64,000 nucleotides of DNA. Origin: G965250275 sp965250275 (GTDB lineage: Bacteria; Pseudomonadota; Alphaproteobacteria; Rhodobacterales; Rhodobacteraceae). The DNA is taken from positions 62,001-126,000 of the forward strand of contig OZ252297.1 in assembly GCA_965250275.1 (NCBI GenBank), given 5' to 3'. The position numbers were made by a program, and so were the translations under genes. The notes beneath the pieces are model-generated. The model did not search any database. It had not been told where the DNA came from and saw only the letters and a program-made list of their open reading frames with translations. The stretch's first letter is position 1; each line of letters starts with the position of its first letter. Shown here piece after piece: positions 43,099 to 52,188 of the stretch.

Positions 43099-43778
43099 GC
43101 GATCGTGCCGGCCTGATCCTGTTCGATGTGGACGGTACCCTGGTGGACAGTCAGGGTCACATCCACGCGGCGATGGTTATTGCTTTTGAAACCGTCGGAT
43201 TGGCGGCACCCGACCGGCGCGCAGTTTTGTCCGTGGTCGGGTTATCTCTGCATCGCGCGATGCCGGTCCTTGCACCTGACGCCACCCCCGATGATCTGGA
43301 TGCGCTGGAGCGGCACTACAAGGACGCGTTTTTCGAGTTGCGCCGCCAGTCTGGCCCAGGGGAATCGGCCCTGCTCTATCCTGGCACCGCTGACATGCTG
43401 AACCGCCTTTCCGACAGGTCTGACCTGCAACTCGGCGTAGCGACTGGGAAATCCGCGCGTGGGCTGACCGCATTGATCGAGGCGCATGGTTGGGGGGACC
43501 TTTTTTCCACCCGGCAGGTCGCCGATTTTCATCCATCCAAACCGCATCCCTCCATGATTCTGACCGCGATGGAAGAGACCGGTGCGGCTCCTTCAGAGAC
43601 AGTGATGATTGGTGACACGACCTTTGACCGAGATATGGCGCAGGCTGCCGGCGTTCCTTTCATTGCCGTCAGTTGGGGCTATCATCCGCCGGAAGCCCTT
43701 GCAGATACCAAACATGTCCTGAAGGACTGGTCCGAGTTGCCAGATGCCCTGCAGCGGATTGGGATGATATCCAAATGA
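43095..43778 (+). CDS. HAD-IA family phosphatase
   Basis: A 227-residue haloacid dehalogenase-like phosphatase of the phosphoglycolate-phosphatase/Gph group. Motif I FDVDGTLVDSQ (residues 10-20) gives the nucleophilic Asp, VATGKS is motif II, KPHPSM provides the motif III lysine and MIGDTTFDRDMA is motif IV. A helical cap (about 20-85) fits small phosphorylated substrates. It is coupled by ATGA overlaps to both neighbours. Confidence 0.9.
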   Translation: MSDRAGLILFDVDGTLVDSQGHIHAAMVIAFETVGLAAPDRRAVLSVVGLSLHRAMPVLAPDATPDDLDALERHYKDAFFELRRQSGPGESALLYPGTADMLNRLSDRSDLQLGVATGKSARGLTALIEAHGWGDLFSTRQVADFHPSKPHPSMILTAMEETGAAPSETVMIGDTTFDRDMAQAAGVPFIAVSWGYHPPEALADTKHVLKDWSELPDALQRIGMISK

Positions 43779-44500
43779 GTGAGTGGCAGACAAAACGTTT
43801 CTGGACAGACACACGCGTCGTGCCCGATGAGAGCGGCTTTGGCGTCGAACTCGACGGGCGCCGCCTGAAGACCCCTGCGAAGGCAACGCTGATCATGCCC
43901 ACCCGCCACATGGCCGAAGCCGTTGCCACCGAGTGGGACGCCCAGATCGAGACCATCGATCCTGGGACGATGCCAGTCACACAATCCGCAAACTCAGCGC
44001 TCGACAAGGTCCGCCATCAGCACGCAGAGGTCGCCGGAATGCTGGCGGCTTATGGCGATACGGATTTGCTGTGTTACCGCGCTGAGGGACCACAAGAGCT
44101 AGTCACGCGCCAAGCCGAACAGTGGGATCCTGTTCTGGATTGGGCCGACGATGCCTTGGGCGCGCGGCTGGTGCCACGTACGGGGATCATGCATGAGGCT
44201 CAGGATGCTCGGGCACTGGCTGCTCTGGAGGCCCAAGTCCACGCGCTGACGCCGTTTGAACTGGCCGCCTTCCACGATCTCGTCAGTTTGTCGGGTTCTC
44301 TCATCCTTGGTTTTGCAGCCGCGCTGGACTGGCGCCCGGCAGACGCCATTTGGGATTTATCTCGACTCGACGAAAGCTGGCAGGAAGAACAATGGGGCGT
44401 CGACGAAGAAGCCAGTGCAAATGCCGAGCAAAAACGTCGCGCATTTCACCATGCAAAACGCTTTTACGACTTTTCCCAAGACGGCAATGCGCGCAATTGA
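43775..44500 (+). CDS. ATP12-family F1-ATPase assembly chaperone
   Basis: A 241-residue ATP12 protein, which in mitochondria protects F1 alpha subunit during ATP synthase assembly and is conserved in alphaproteobacteria. The RFWTDTRVV opening, MAEAVATEWDAQ, and DLLCYRAEGPQELVTRQAEQWDPVLDWA (about residues 95-122) are family landmarks. It ends the dapA-crcB-rluC-HAD-ATP12 run, overlapping the HAD gene by ATGA, and is followed directly by a terminator hairpin. Confidence 0.93.
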   Translation: MSEWQTKRFWTDTRVVPDESGFGVELDGRRLKTPAKATLIMPTRHMAEAVATEWDAQIETIDPGTMPVTQSANSALDKVRHQHAEVAGMLAAYGDTDLLCYRAEGPQELVTRQAEQWDPVLDWADDALGARLVPRTGIMHEAQDARALAALEAQVHALTPFELAAFHDLVSLSGSLILGFAAALDWRPADAIWDLSRLDESWQEEQWGVDEEASANAEQKRRAFHHAKRFYDFSQDGNARN

Positions 44501-44529
44501 TGCTTTCCCTAGAGGCAAGCACCTTTTTC
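44501..44529 (+). terminator. Terminator after the ATP12 gene
   Basis: TGCTTTCC pairs with GGCAAGCA (one mismatch) around a short CTAGA-type loop, followed by ACCTTTTTCT. It begins just after the ATP12 stop codon. Position and U-tract fit a Rho-independent terminator closing the dapA-ATP12 run. Confidence 0.7.
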
Positions 44530-44692
44530 TAAAATAGAAATTTGTGATCCCGCCCTTGACGCGCGTTGATGAATCCGACCAAACTCACGCCCACTGTAGG
44601 GGGACACCCCCTTTTCGGTACAACCCGCTATTCCGCATGGGATTGGCGATCTGTCCTCACTCAGGGCGGTAAAAAATCAGGAAGAGGTAAAA
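44530..44692 (+). promoter_or_regulatory. Leader region of the Bzt operon with a GGGGG-ACA-CCCCC hairpin
   Basis: The 163 nt upstream of bztA should hold its promoter and leader. A TTGACG hexamer lies near 44557 but no good -10 partner is fixed. At 44599-44611 five G and five C flank the 3-nt loop ACA, followed by TTTT (44612-44615). This is a small terminator-like hairpin in the leader, so attenuation is possible. AGGAAGAGG before the ATG is a strong ribosome site. Confidence 0.45.
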
Positions 44693-45709
44693 ATGAAAAA
44701 AACCGTAATCTATGGCGCACTTGCTGTTGCAGGTCTGTCGGCAAGTGGTGCTCTGGCGGGCACGCTGGATGACGTAAAGGCCCGCGGCAAGCTGAACTGC
44801 GGCGTGACCACCGGTCTCGTCGGGTTTGCTGCACCAGACGCCAACGGCGTTTGGAACGGCTTTGACGTTGACGTCTGCCGCGCCGTTGCAGCCGCCGTGC
44901 TCAACGACGAGAATGCTGTCGAGTTCGTGCCAACCACCGGCAAGACACGCTTCACCGCTCTGGCATCGGGCGAAATCGACATGCTGGCTCGGAACACCAC
45001 CTGGACTTTCAGCCGCGATGTCGACCTGAAGTTCGAATTTGTCGGCGTGAACTACTACGACGGTCAGGGTTTCATGGTTCCCAAGGACCTGGGCGTCAGC
45101 TCGGCCAAGGAACTGGACGGCGCGACCGTCTGCATCCAGACCGGCACCACCACCGAGCTGAACCTCGCGGATTTCTTCCGTGCCAACAACATCAGCTATG
45201 AGCCGGTTCCGATCGAAACCAACGCCGAAGCGCAGCAGCAGTACCTTGCCGGTGCCTGCGACGTCTACACCACGGACGCGTCCGGTCTGGCCGCGACACG
45301 TGCCACTTTCGAAGATCCGTCAGCACACGTTCTGCTGCCTGAGATCATCTCCAAAGAGCCTCTGGGCCCGCTTGTTCGCCATGGCGACCACGAGTGGGGT
45401 GATGTTGTTCGCTGGACGCTGAACGCATTGGTCTCTGCCGAAGAACTGGGCATCAGCTCGACCAATGTCGAAGAAATGGCCAGCGGTTCGAACAACCCGG
45501 AAATCAACCGGATCCTCGGCACCGAAGGCACGCTGGGCGAAATGCTGGGTCTGGACGCTGAATGGGCCAAGCGCGCCATCATGGCGGGCGGCAACTACGG
45601 CGAAGTCTTTGCCAAGAACATCGGTGAAACCACACCGATTGGTCTGGCACGTGGCCTGAACGCCCAATGGACCGATGGCGGTCTGATGTACTCGCCACCG
45701 TTCCGGTAA
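44693..45709 (+). CDS. bztA: Amino-acid ABC transporter, periplasmic binding protein
   Basis: A 338-residue solute-binding protein of the AapJ/BztA group, taking up glutamate, glutamine, aspartate, asparagine and often other L-amino acids. A signal peptide (residues 1-23, cleavage after ALAG) precedes TLDDVKARGKLNCGVTTGLVGF. The bilobed family-3 domain shows NGVWNGFDVDVCRAVAAAVL and the GEIDMLARNTTWTFSRD stretch. It heads the four-gene operon bztABCD; a strong hairpin after its stop probably keeps its mRNA more abundant than that of the permeases. The Aap name would fit equally. Confidence 0.92.
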   Translation: MKKTVIYGALAVAGLSASGALAGTLDDVKARGKLNCGVTTGLVGFAAPDANGVWNGFDVDVCRAVAAAVLNDENAVEFVPTTGKTRFTALASGEIDMLARNTTWTFSRDVDLKFEFVGVNYYDGQGFMVPKDLGVSSAKELDGATVCIQTGTTTELNLADFFRANNISYEPVPIETNAEAQQQYLAGACDVYTTDASGLAATRATFEDPSAHVLLPEIISKEPLGPLVRHGDHEWGDVVRWTLNALVSAEELGISSTNVEEMASGSNNPEINRILGTEGTLGEMLGLDAEWAKRAIMAGGNYGEVFAKNIGETTPIGLARGLNAQWTDGGLMYSPPFR

Positions 45710-45720
45710 GAACATCCTTT

Positions 45721-45758
45721 GAAAAGGGCGCGGCACAGTCCGCGCCCTTTTCTCTTTT
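45721..45758 (+). terminator. Intergenic terminator/attenuator between bztA and bztB
   Basis: The arms 45721-45733 (GAAAAGGGCGCGG) and 45740-45752 pair over 13 bp around the loop CACAGT, followed by TCTTTT. It is 11 nt past the bztA stop inside the operon. Such hairpins commonly give partial termination and 3'-end protection, producing excess binding protein relative to permease. Confidence 0.88.
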
Positions 45759-45844
45759 CCAATTAAGAATATCCGGATCATACGCAGAGCGGACGAAACC
45801 GATCGCGTCACACAATTTCCGGGGAACCGCTGGGAAGTAAGAAA

Positions 45845-47059
45845 ATGACAACAATCACCGACCCACCGCATGAGGGGTTCCGGCTGTCGATGCTGTTGAA
45901 CGACACGCGGTATCGATCTTATACATTTCAGGCAATTGCGCTGGCTCTGCTGATCGCGGCAATGGCGTATCTGGGTATGAACCTGGTGCGCAACCTCGCG
46001 GCAGCTGGTCTGAACATCTCCTATGATTTTCTTGGAGAGCCAGCGGGCTACGACATCAACCAACGGCCCATCGAGTACAACAGCCAATCCACCCATATGC
46101 GGGCTGCGATTGTCGGCATTCTGAACACGCTCATCGTGGCGTTCCTGGGATGTATCACTGCGACGATACTGGGAGTCATCGCAGGTGTTTTGCGGCTTTC
46201 CAACAACTGGGTCGTCTCAAAACTGATGGCGATCTATGTCGAAGCATTCCGCAACGTCCCAGTTCTGATCTGGATCCTTATCATCTTCTTTGTGATGACC
46301 GCCGCTCTGCCCGGACCGCGCGCATTCAGAGGGGACGATCCAAGTGCCACGATGTTCCTGAACGCCTTTGCGTTCACCAACCGTGGGGTCTATGCGCCCG
46401 CTCCGGTCTGGAACAGCGGGTCAATGGTGGTTGTCGTTGTCTTCCTGCTTTCGATTGCAGGGGTCGTCGCCTACCGGCGCTATGCAACCAAGCTGCTTTA
46501 TGACACCGGGCAACTGCTGCCCCGGTTCTGGCCGTCTGTTGGAATCCTTTTCGTCCCGGCTATCATCGCCTTTTTCATCATGGGTCGCCCCATCGGTCTG
46601 GAGTATCCGGAACTGAAAGGCTTCAACTTCCAGGGCGGTCTGCAAATTCGCGGCTCTCTGATTGCACTCTGGTTCGCCTTGGCGATCTATACCGGCGCTT
46701 TCATCGCAGAAAACGTACGGGCCGGCATTCAGGCCATCAGTAAAGGCCAGACCGAAGCGGCCGCATCGCTCGGTCTGCGTCCCGGCCGGATTATGAACCT
46801 TGTGGTCCTTCCGCAGGCCTTGCGGGTCATCATCCCGCCCCTGATTTCGCAGTATCTCAACCTGACAAAGAACAGTTCGCTAGCCATTGCGGTGGGATAC
46901 ATGGACATCACCGGGACGTTGGGCGGGATTACACTGAATCAGACCGGCCGTGCGATTGAGACCGTGCTGTTGCTGATGCTGTTTTACCTGATCATCAGCC
47001 TGAGCATTTCGGCAATCATGAACGTCTATAACAACTCAATTAAGCTGAAGGAGCGCTAA
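45845..47059 (+). CDS. bztB: Amino-acid ABC transporter permease (BztB/AapQ)
   Basis: A 404-residue inner-membrane permease of the polar amino-acid uptake (HisM) class. About eight hydrophobic segments are seen; a first helix near residues 25-45 is followed by a periplasmic insert before the core domain. The EAA loop reads TEAAASLGLRPGRIMNLVVLPQALRVIIPPL (about residues 302-332). It pairs with BztC to form the membrane channel. It starts 2 nt before the next gene's start spacing: only one nucleotide separates its stop from bztC. Confidence 0.9.
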   Translation: MTTITDPPHEGFRLSMLLNDTRYRSYTFQAIALALLIAAMAYLGMNLVRNLAAAGLNISYDFLGEPAGYDINQRPIEYNSQSTHMRAAIVGILNTLIVAFLGCITATILGVIAGVLRLSNNWVVSKLMAIYVEAFRNVPVLIWILIIFFVMTAALPGPRAFRGDDPSATMFLNAFAFTNRGVYAPAPVWNSGSMVVVVVFLLSIAGVVAYRRYATKLLYDTGQLLPRFWPSVGILFVPAIIAFFIMGRPIGLEYPELKGFNFQGGLQIRGSLIALWFALAIYTGAFIAENVRAGIQAISKGQTEAAASLGLRPGRIMNLVVLPQALRVIIPPLISQYLNLTKNSSLAIAVGYMDITGTLGGITLNQTGRAIETVLLLMLFYLIISLSISAIMNVYNNSIKLKER

Positions 47060-47060
47060 G

Positions 47061-48359
47061 ATGTCAGATTCACATGCACCTTCTGCAGCTTATGTGCGCA
47101 CAGAAACACTGCCGGAACTGCCGCCACCAGCGGCAGAGACCGGCGCCCTCAAATGGATGCGCGCGAACCTGTTTTCGAGCACGCTCAATTCCATCCTGAC
47201 GCTCCTGTCTTTGCTTGCGATCTACCAGATCCTATCCCTGTCTTTGCCGTGGATACTGAACGGGGTCTGGAACGCAGACTCGCTGGCGCAATGCCGGGAG
47301 ATACTGCAGGGCAAAACGGGCGCGTGCTTTGCGGTCCTAAGTGACCGTTGGAACCAGCTGCTCTTCGGCTTCAAGTACCCGGCAACCGAATACTGGCGTC
47401 CAACTCTGGCGTTTTTTCTGTTGCTTGTGGCTGCAGCGCCGGTGCTGTTCTTCGATCTGCCGCGCAAGCTGCTGATCATTACAGCGCTGTATCCTTTCAT
47501 CGCCTTCTACCTGATCTGGGGCGGGACCATCTGGGCCCCGATCTTTGCCCTGATCGGCGTGGTTGGCGGTTACCTCGCATTCCAGCGCTGGGTGGCGAAC
47601 AGCTTTGCCATGGGTTTCTTTGGAGGCGTCGCCGTCGCCATTGTGATCTGGAGCATTGGTGGATTTGTCATCCCAACTTTGACGCCAGAGCAAACCTTCC
47701 TTGAGGCCGTGCCATCCCGTGACATGGGGGGCTTCATGCTCAACATGATCCTCGGTGTGGTCTGTGTGTCGCTGTCGTTGCCCATCGGCATTGTTCTGGC
47801 TTTGGGCCGGCAGTCTGATATGCCGATCATCCGGATCATCTGTGTTGTGTTCATCGAGTTCATCCGGGGCGTTCCGCTGATCACCCTGCTGTTCGTGGCC
47901 AACGTGGTGCTGGCGTACTTCCTGCCACCCGGAACCAACTTCGACCTGATCCTGCGCGTGATCATCATGATCACGATGTTCTCGTCGGCATACATTGCTG
48001 AGGTGATCAGGGGTGGCCTGGCTGCCCTGCCGCGGGGCCAGTACGAAGCGGCGGACAGCCTTGGGCTGGATTACCCGCAGGCCATGCGGCTGATCATTCT
48101 GCCTCAAGCGCTGAAGATCTCGATCCCCGGCATCGTGAATGTCGCGGTGGGCCTCTTCAAGGACACGACCCTGGTCTCGGTCATTTCGATGTTCGACCTG
48201 GTCGGTATGATCCGTGGACCGATCCTCGCCTCGACGGAATGGAACGGGGTCTATTGGGAACTCTTCCTGTTCGCCGTCGTTCTGTTCTTCGTGGTTTGCT
48301 ACAGCATCTCACAATACTCACAATGGTTGGAGCGCAGGCTCGCAACCGATCATCGATAA
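47061..48359 (+). CDS. bztC: Amino-acid ABC transporter permease (BztC/AapM)
   Basis: A 432-residue partner permease. It has a long N-terminal section with several extra helices before the HisM-type core, and the EAA loop YEAADSLGLDYPQAMRLIILPQALKISIPGIVN (about residues 331-363). The length is closer to Rhodobacter BztC than to rhizobial AapM, which favours the Bzt name. Its start follows bztB by one nucleotide, and GAAGGAG lies upstream. It works with BztB, BztA and BztD. Confidence 0.9.
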   Translation: MSDSHAPSAAYVRTETLPELPPPAAETGALKWMRANLFSSTLNSILTLLSLLAIYQILSLSLPWILNGVWNADSLAQCREILQGKTGACFAVLSDRWNQLLFGFKYPATEYWRPTLAFFLLLVAAAPVLFFDLPRKLLIITALYPFIAFYLIWGGTIWAPIFALIGVVGGYLAFQRWVANSFAMGFFGGVAVAIVIWSIGGFVIPTLTPEQTFLEAVPSRDMGGFMLNMILGVVCVSLSLPIGIVLALGRQSDMPIIRIICVVFIEFIRGVPLITLLFVANVVLAYFLPPGTNFDLILRVIIMITMFSSAYIAEVIRGGLAALPRGQYEAADSLGLDYPQAMRLIILPQALKISIPGIVNVAVGLFKDTTLVSVISMFDLVGMIRGPILASTEWNGVYWELFLFAVVLFFVVCYSISQYSQWLERRLATDHR

Positions 48360-48374
48360 GAAGGGGGTCGCATC

Positions 48375-49142
48375 ATGAACGACACCGCACAAATGCAAGT
48401 CTCGGACGAAGTGGCCATCACGATCGAAGGGATGAACAAGTGGTATGGCAGCTTCCACGTGCTGCGCGATATCAACCTGACCGTCTACCAAGGCGAGCGC
48501 ATCGTCATCTGTGGACCTTCGGGTTCGGGTAAGTCGACGCTGATCCGATGCATCAACGCGTTGGAAGAGCATCAGCAGGGCCGGATCGAAGTGGACGGCA
48601 CCGTCCTGTCATCCGATCTGAAGAACATCGACAAGATCCGGTCCGAGGTTGGGATGTGCTTTCAGCACTTCAACTTGTTCCCGCATCTGACGATCCTCGA
48701 GAACTGTACGCTGGCCCCGATCTGGGTGCGCAAAACACCCAAGAAAGAGGCCGAGGAAACGGCGATGCATTTCCTCACCAAGGTGAAGATCCCCGATCAG
48801 GCCGACAAGTATCCCGGGCAGTTGTCCGGCGGGCAGCAGCAGCGTGTTGCGATTGCACGCTCGCTGTGCATGCGGCCCCGCATCATGCTCTTTGACGAAC
48901 CGACCTCGGCGCTCGACCCCGAGATGATCAAAGAGGTGCTCGACACCATGATCGAGCTTGCCGAAGAAGGCATGACGATGCTTTGCGTGACCCACGAGAT
49001 GGGCTTCGCCCGGCAGGTCGCGAACCGTGTGATCTTCATGGACCAAGGACAGGTTGTTGAGCAAAACGAACCCGAAGAGTTCTTCAACAACCCAAAATCG
49101 GACCGGACGCAGTTGTTCCTGAGCCAGATTCTGGGACACTGA
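48375..49142 (+). CDS. bztD: Amino-acid ABC transporter ATPase (BztD/AapP)
   Basis: A 255-residue ATPase energising the Bzt transporter. Walker A GPSGSGKST is at about residues 48-56, the Q-loop in CFQHFNLFPHLT, the signature LSGGQQQRVAIARSL near 150, Walker B IMLFDEPTSALD near 170 and the switch His in VTHEMGF. This is the polar amino-acid (GlnQ/HisP) class. It is the last gene of the operon, 15 nt after bztC, and is followed by a strong terminator. Confidence 0.95.
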   Translation: MNDTAQMQVSDEVAITIEGMNKWYGSFHVLRDINLTVYQGERIVICGPSGSGKSTLIRCINALEEHQQGRIEVDGTVLSSDLKNIDKIRSEVGMCFQHFNLFPHLTILENCTLAPIWVRKTPKKEAEETAMHFLTKVKIPDQADKYPGQLSGGQQQRVAIARSLCMRPRIMLFDEPTSALDPEMIKEVLDTMIELAEEGMTMLCVTHEMGFARQVANRVIFMDQGQVVEQNEPEEFFNNPKSDRTQLFLSQILGH

Positions 49143-49161
49143 TCTCACGTCAAATCCTGAG

Positions 49162-49194
49162 CGGGCGCGCGGGACACCGTCGCGCCCGTTTTTT
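49162..49194 (+). terminator. Terminator of the Bzt operon
   Basis: CGGGCGCG (49162-49169) pairs with CGCGCCCG (49181-49188) and is followed by six T (49189-49194). It starts 20 nt after the bztD stop. This is a textbook Rho-independent terminator. Confidence 0.9.
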
Positions 49195-49245
49195 GTTCTC
49201 AATGCAACGGAAAAGACCTGAGCCTAGTGCCTTGCTTCGCCTGGT

Positions 49246-49746
49246 CTAATCCTGCGCCGCAATCAGCTCGCGGGGTATGACGAAGTCCAGTGCATCCCCC
49301 TCCTGCCAGCGCAGTTCGGACCAGCCCGCATACGGCAGGCTGACCACCGTGGTGGCGCAGGTCGGGTAGAAGTAGAACTGGTGGTGATCGGGCGGGTTTC
49401 GTACGATGTTGGCGGCAAATTCTGCTATCCCCGGATTGTGGCCCAGAACCAGCACCCGATCGCCCGTGGCCTTCAGCAGCTCTGCTTTTATCGCCATTGC
49501 GTCAGCGTGATACAGCGCTGACACAAATGCCACCGGTGCGTCGAGGTTCAGCCATTCAAACGTCTCTCTGGTGCGGACAGAGTCAGAACTCAAAACCTGA
49601 TCCGGCACACGATTTGTATCGCGCAACCAATCTCCAAGCGCTTTCGCTGACTTACGGCCGCGTTTGTTCAGGGGACGCTCGTGATCCAGTTGCCCGGGCG
49701 TTGCCCAGCTGGACTTGGCATGGCGCATCAGGATCAAAGTCTTCAT
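49246..49746 (-). CDS. Histidine phosphatase family protein (SixA type)
   Basis: A 166-residue phosphatase. The phosphohistidine motif RHAKSSW is at residues 8-14 and the second catalytic His is in VLGHNPGI (about residue 103). SixA-like enzymes dephosphorylate phosphohistidine on HPt domains or small phosphomonoesters; no partner is adjacent. It follows the Fe-S protein gene with 4 nt spacing on the same strand, so it may be part of the same transcript. Confidence 0.9.
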   Translation of the reverse strand: MKTLILMRHAKSSWATPGQLDHERPLNKRGRKSAKALGDWLRDTNRVPDQVLSSDSVRTRETFEWLNLDAPVAFVSALYHADAMAIKAELLKATGDRVLVLGHNPGIAEFAANIVRNPPDHHQFYFYPTCATTVVSLPYAGWSELRWQEGDALDFVIPRELIAAQD

Positions 49747-49750
49747 CTTG

Positions 49751-50383
49751 TCATCCTTTGAAAGCGGTCATGTGAAACGCCGACTGAACCGAGGATCGAC
49801 CAAAGCTCTGGCTGATCGGACAGGCCCGGCGCACCGCGCACCCATGGTCCATGCAATCCTGCCCTGGCGCGGTGTCAAGGAATGCTTTGCATGCGGGGAC
49901 ATCGTAAGGCGCAGAGGCAGACAAAGCGCTGACTGGACAGGCAGTCACGCATGGAGCAGAACACCCTGTGCAGGGCGAGTCCTGATCGGCTCTCTTCCAT
50001 GGGACCCGATGAGGCAACACGATGGCCCCCCGAATGGAAATCATCAGGCCCGCTGTGTCATGCACCAGCATTCCGGTCGGGCTTTGAAAAAATCGCCCGC
50101 TTTCCTGCGCCCAGCGGATGAATGGCAAGTACGGCGGCCCGTCCGAAGGGTACACCGAAGATCCGCCCAGTGCTGAGGCAAGCGCTCCGATCACGCGTTT
50201 CGACCATCGGTCCAGCGGATCAGCGTGGCCATCACCGCACTCCTCAGAAGCGGTGAAGACGGGCCAGACTTCAGGCCCGGCGCCGAGCAAGACCAATGTG
50301 CCCGCCATATCTTCGGGGTCCAAGACCCCCATGATGAACAAGCCATGCGGCGCGGCGGCCGCGCTCAGCGCATCCATGGTCAT
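49751..50383 (-). CDS. QueG-like ferredoxin-domain protein
   Basis: A 210-residue protein with a C-terminal cysteine-rich region: CTGCSAPCVTACPVSAL (about 140-156) and CMDHGCAVRRACPIS (about 180-194), likely one or two [4Fe-4S] clusters similar to the ferredoxin domain of QueG. The N-terminal 130 residues are not a recognised catalytic domain and lack the cobalamin-binding part of QueG. I chose ATG 50383, which overlaps the fatty acid hydroxylase stop (ATGA); a GTG at 50413 would run further into that gene. Electron transfer to the hydroxylase is possible. Confidence 0.78.
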   Translation of the reverse strand: MTMDALSAAAAPHGLFIMGVLDPEDMAGTLVLLGAGPEVWPVFTASEECGDGHADPLDRWSKRVIGALASALGGSSVYPSDGPPYLPFIRWAQESGRFFQSPTGMLVHDTAGLMISIRGAIVLPHRVPWKRADQDSPCTGCSAPCVTACPVSALSASAPYDVPACKAFLDTAPGQDCMDHGCAVRRACPISQSFGRSSVQSAFHMTAFKG

Positions 50384-51174
50384 TTCCGGGCAAACGGCAG
50401 CCGCAAGCTCCACCCCAGCTGCGACGGGCGATCATCTTGCCAGTTCAGACCCACAGTCATCTCGTCGTGGCCCTCGCGCGGTTGCGGAATGTAGGTGCCA
50501 AACATGCGGTCCCAGATCGACAATGCAAATCCATAATTGCTGTCATGTTCCGACCGATGCACCGAATGATGGACCCGGTGCATATCGGGCGTGACAAGGA
50601 TCAAACGCAGAACCCGATCCAGCGCAACGGGAAGCCGGATGTTCGCGTGATTGAACATGGCTGTTCCGTTCAAAAGGATCTCGAAGACCAGCACTGCCAG
50701 TGCTGCGGGTCCAAGCAGGTACACCAGCCCGATCTTCAGCAACATAGACAGCGCAATCTCAACCGGATGGAACCGGATCGCGGTTGTCACATCCATGTCG
50801 CGGTCTGCGTGATGCACCCGGTGCAATCGCCACAGAACGGGAACCTTGTGGGTGATCAGGTGTTGCGCCCAGATGGCGCAATCAAGGATCAGCACCGCCA
50901 GAACGAATTCAAGCCACCACGGCCAACCGACTGTGTTGAACAAACCCCAACCCTGTGACTGAGCATCGACCGCTGCGCCAACAGCCAGCAACGGCATACC
51001 GAAAGCCATAAGCCGCAAGGTCACGGTGTTCAGAATCGTGATGGACCAATTCGTCAGCCACCGACGCCCGCGCGGTTGCACCCGCTCACGGCGCGGCGCA
51101 AAAGTCTCCGCCATTGCAAACACTGCAAAGAGCGCGACAAAGATCGAGAGCCGCAGAACGCCTTCGTTTTCCAT
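50380..51174 (-). CDS. Sterol desaturase/fatty acid hydroxylase family membrane enzyme
   Basis: A 264-residue di-iron membrane oxygenase, the second of this family in the window. Histidine boxes are HLITH, HRVHH (in WRLHRVHHADRD) and HRVHHS, plus HANIR; four or so hydrophobic helices surround them. It probably hydroxylates a lipid or carotenoid. It overlaps the Fe-S protein gene by ATGA, which suggests a shared process, and lies 56 nt downstream of argB on the same strand. Confidence 0.88.
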   Translation of the reverse strand: MENEGVLRLSIFVALFAVFAMAETFAPRRERVQPRGRRWLTNWSITILNTVTLRLMAFGMPLLAVGAAVDAQSQGWGLFNTVGWPWWLEFVLAVLILDCAIWAQHLITHKVPVLWRLHRVHHADRDMDVTTAIRFHPVEIALSMLLKIGLVYLLGPAALAVLVFEILLNGTAMFNHANIRLPVALDRVLRLILVTPDMHRVHHSVHRSEHDSNYGFALSIWDRMFGTYIPQPREGHDEMTVGLNWQDDRPSQLGWSLRLPFARK

Positions 51175-51230
51175 GCGGTAACCTTAGACGGCCAGACTTG
51201 TGCGACAAGGCCAAGGATAACACGACTGTG

Positions 51231-52094
51231 TTAGTCGGGGCGGATCAGCGACCCCGCACCATGTTCGGTGAAAAGTTCCAGCAGAACCGCATTGGGGGCC
51301 CGCCCGTCCAGGATGACAACCGCACGTACGCCACCTTCGATTGCGGTCAACGCGGTCTCCGTTTTCGGGATCATACCACCGGCAATCACCCCGTTCGCAA
51401 TCAGGTCCCGGATCTGGTGGGCTTTCAGCTCGGTCAGAACCTCACCGTCTGCGTTTTTGACCCCCGAAACGTCTGTCAGCAGCAGCAAACGGTCGGCCCG
51501 CAGCGCGGCGGCAATGGCACCAGCAGCCGTATCCCCGTTGACGTTGAAGGTTTCGCCGTTCCGACCGCCACCCAAAGGCGCAATAACGGGGATCATGTCA
51601 TTCTCGAACAGAGTATGGAGCAGCGTCGGATCCATCTTCGCAGGTGTGCCAACAAACCCAAGCTTGGCATCCGTTTGGTCACAGATCATGAGGTTTGCGT
51701 CTTTGCCTGACAATCCAACCGCCATACCACCCTGGCCATTTATTGCCTGAACGATCCGCTTGTTCACGAGGCCGGAGAGCACCATCTCGACGACCTCGAC
51801 CGTCGCGCTGTCAGTCACACGTTTCCCGTTCACGAAATCTGACTTGATATCCAGCTTGTCCAGCGTGGCCGTGATCATCGGTCCACCACCGTGAACGATC
51901 ACAGGATTGACGCCAACCTGCTGCAGCAGCACGACATCGCGTGCAAAGCTCTCCATTGCTTCATCGCTGCCCATGGCGTGCCCGCCCAGCTTGATGACGA
52001 CCGTCGCGCCGGTGTAGCGCTGCATGTAAGGCAAAGCGCGAGAAAGTGTTTCAGCGGTGGCGATCCAGTTGCGGTTCATGGTTTGCGTTTTCAT
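51231..52094 (-). CDS. argB: Acetylglutamate kinase
   Basis: A 287-residue amino-acid kinase performing the second step of arginine synthesis, ATP-dependent phosphorylation of N-acetylglutamate. Motifs are VIKLGGHAM (about residues 33-41), VIVHGGGPMI (about 64) and NVNGDTAAGAIAAAL (about 185). I chose ATG 52094, matching related starts (MKTQTMNRNW); ATG 52079 is five codons further in. It follows engB by about 94 nt on the same strand, in the yidC-MOSC-engB-argB order common to this group. Confidence 0.94.
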   Translation of the reverse strand: MKTQTMNRNWIATAETLSRALPYMQRYTGATVVIKLGGHAMGSDEAMESFARDVVLLQQVGVNPVIVHGGGPMITATLDKLDIKSDFVNGKRVTDSATVEVVEMVLSGLVNKRIVQAINGQGGMAVGLSGKDANLMICDQTDAKLGFVGTPAKMDPTLLHTLFENDMIPVIAPLGGGRNGETFNVNGDTAAGAIAAALRADRLLLLTDVSGVKNADGEVLTELKAHQIRDLIANGVIAGGMIPKTETALTAIEGGVRAVVILDGRAPNAVLLELFTEHGAGSLIRPD

Positions 52095-52188
52095 TCTTCG
52101 ATCTGCGCCCTTTTGCGCATTCAGGGGTGTGGCAGGCAAGCGCTATACGCCAAATTCCGGCTGCCTTGGCAAAAAGCGGGCAAGTTTA

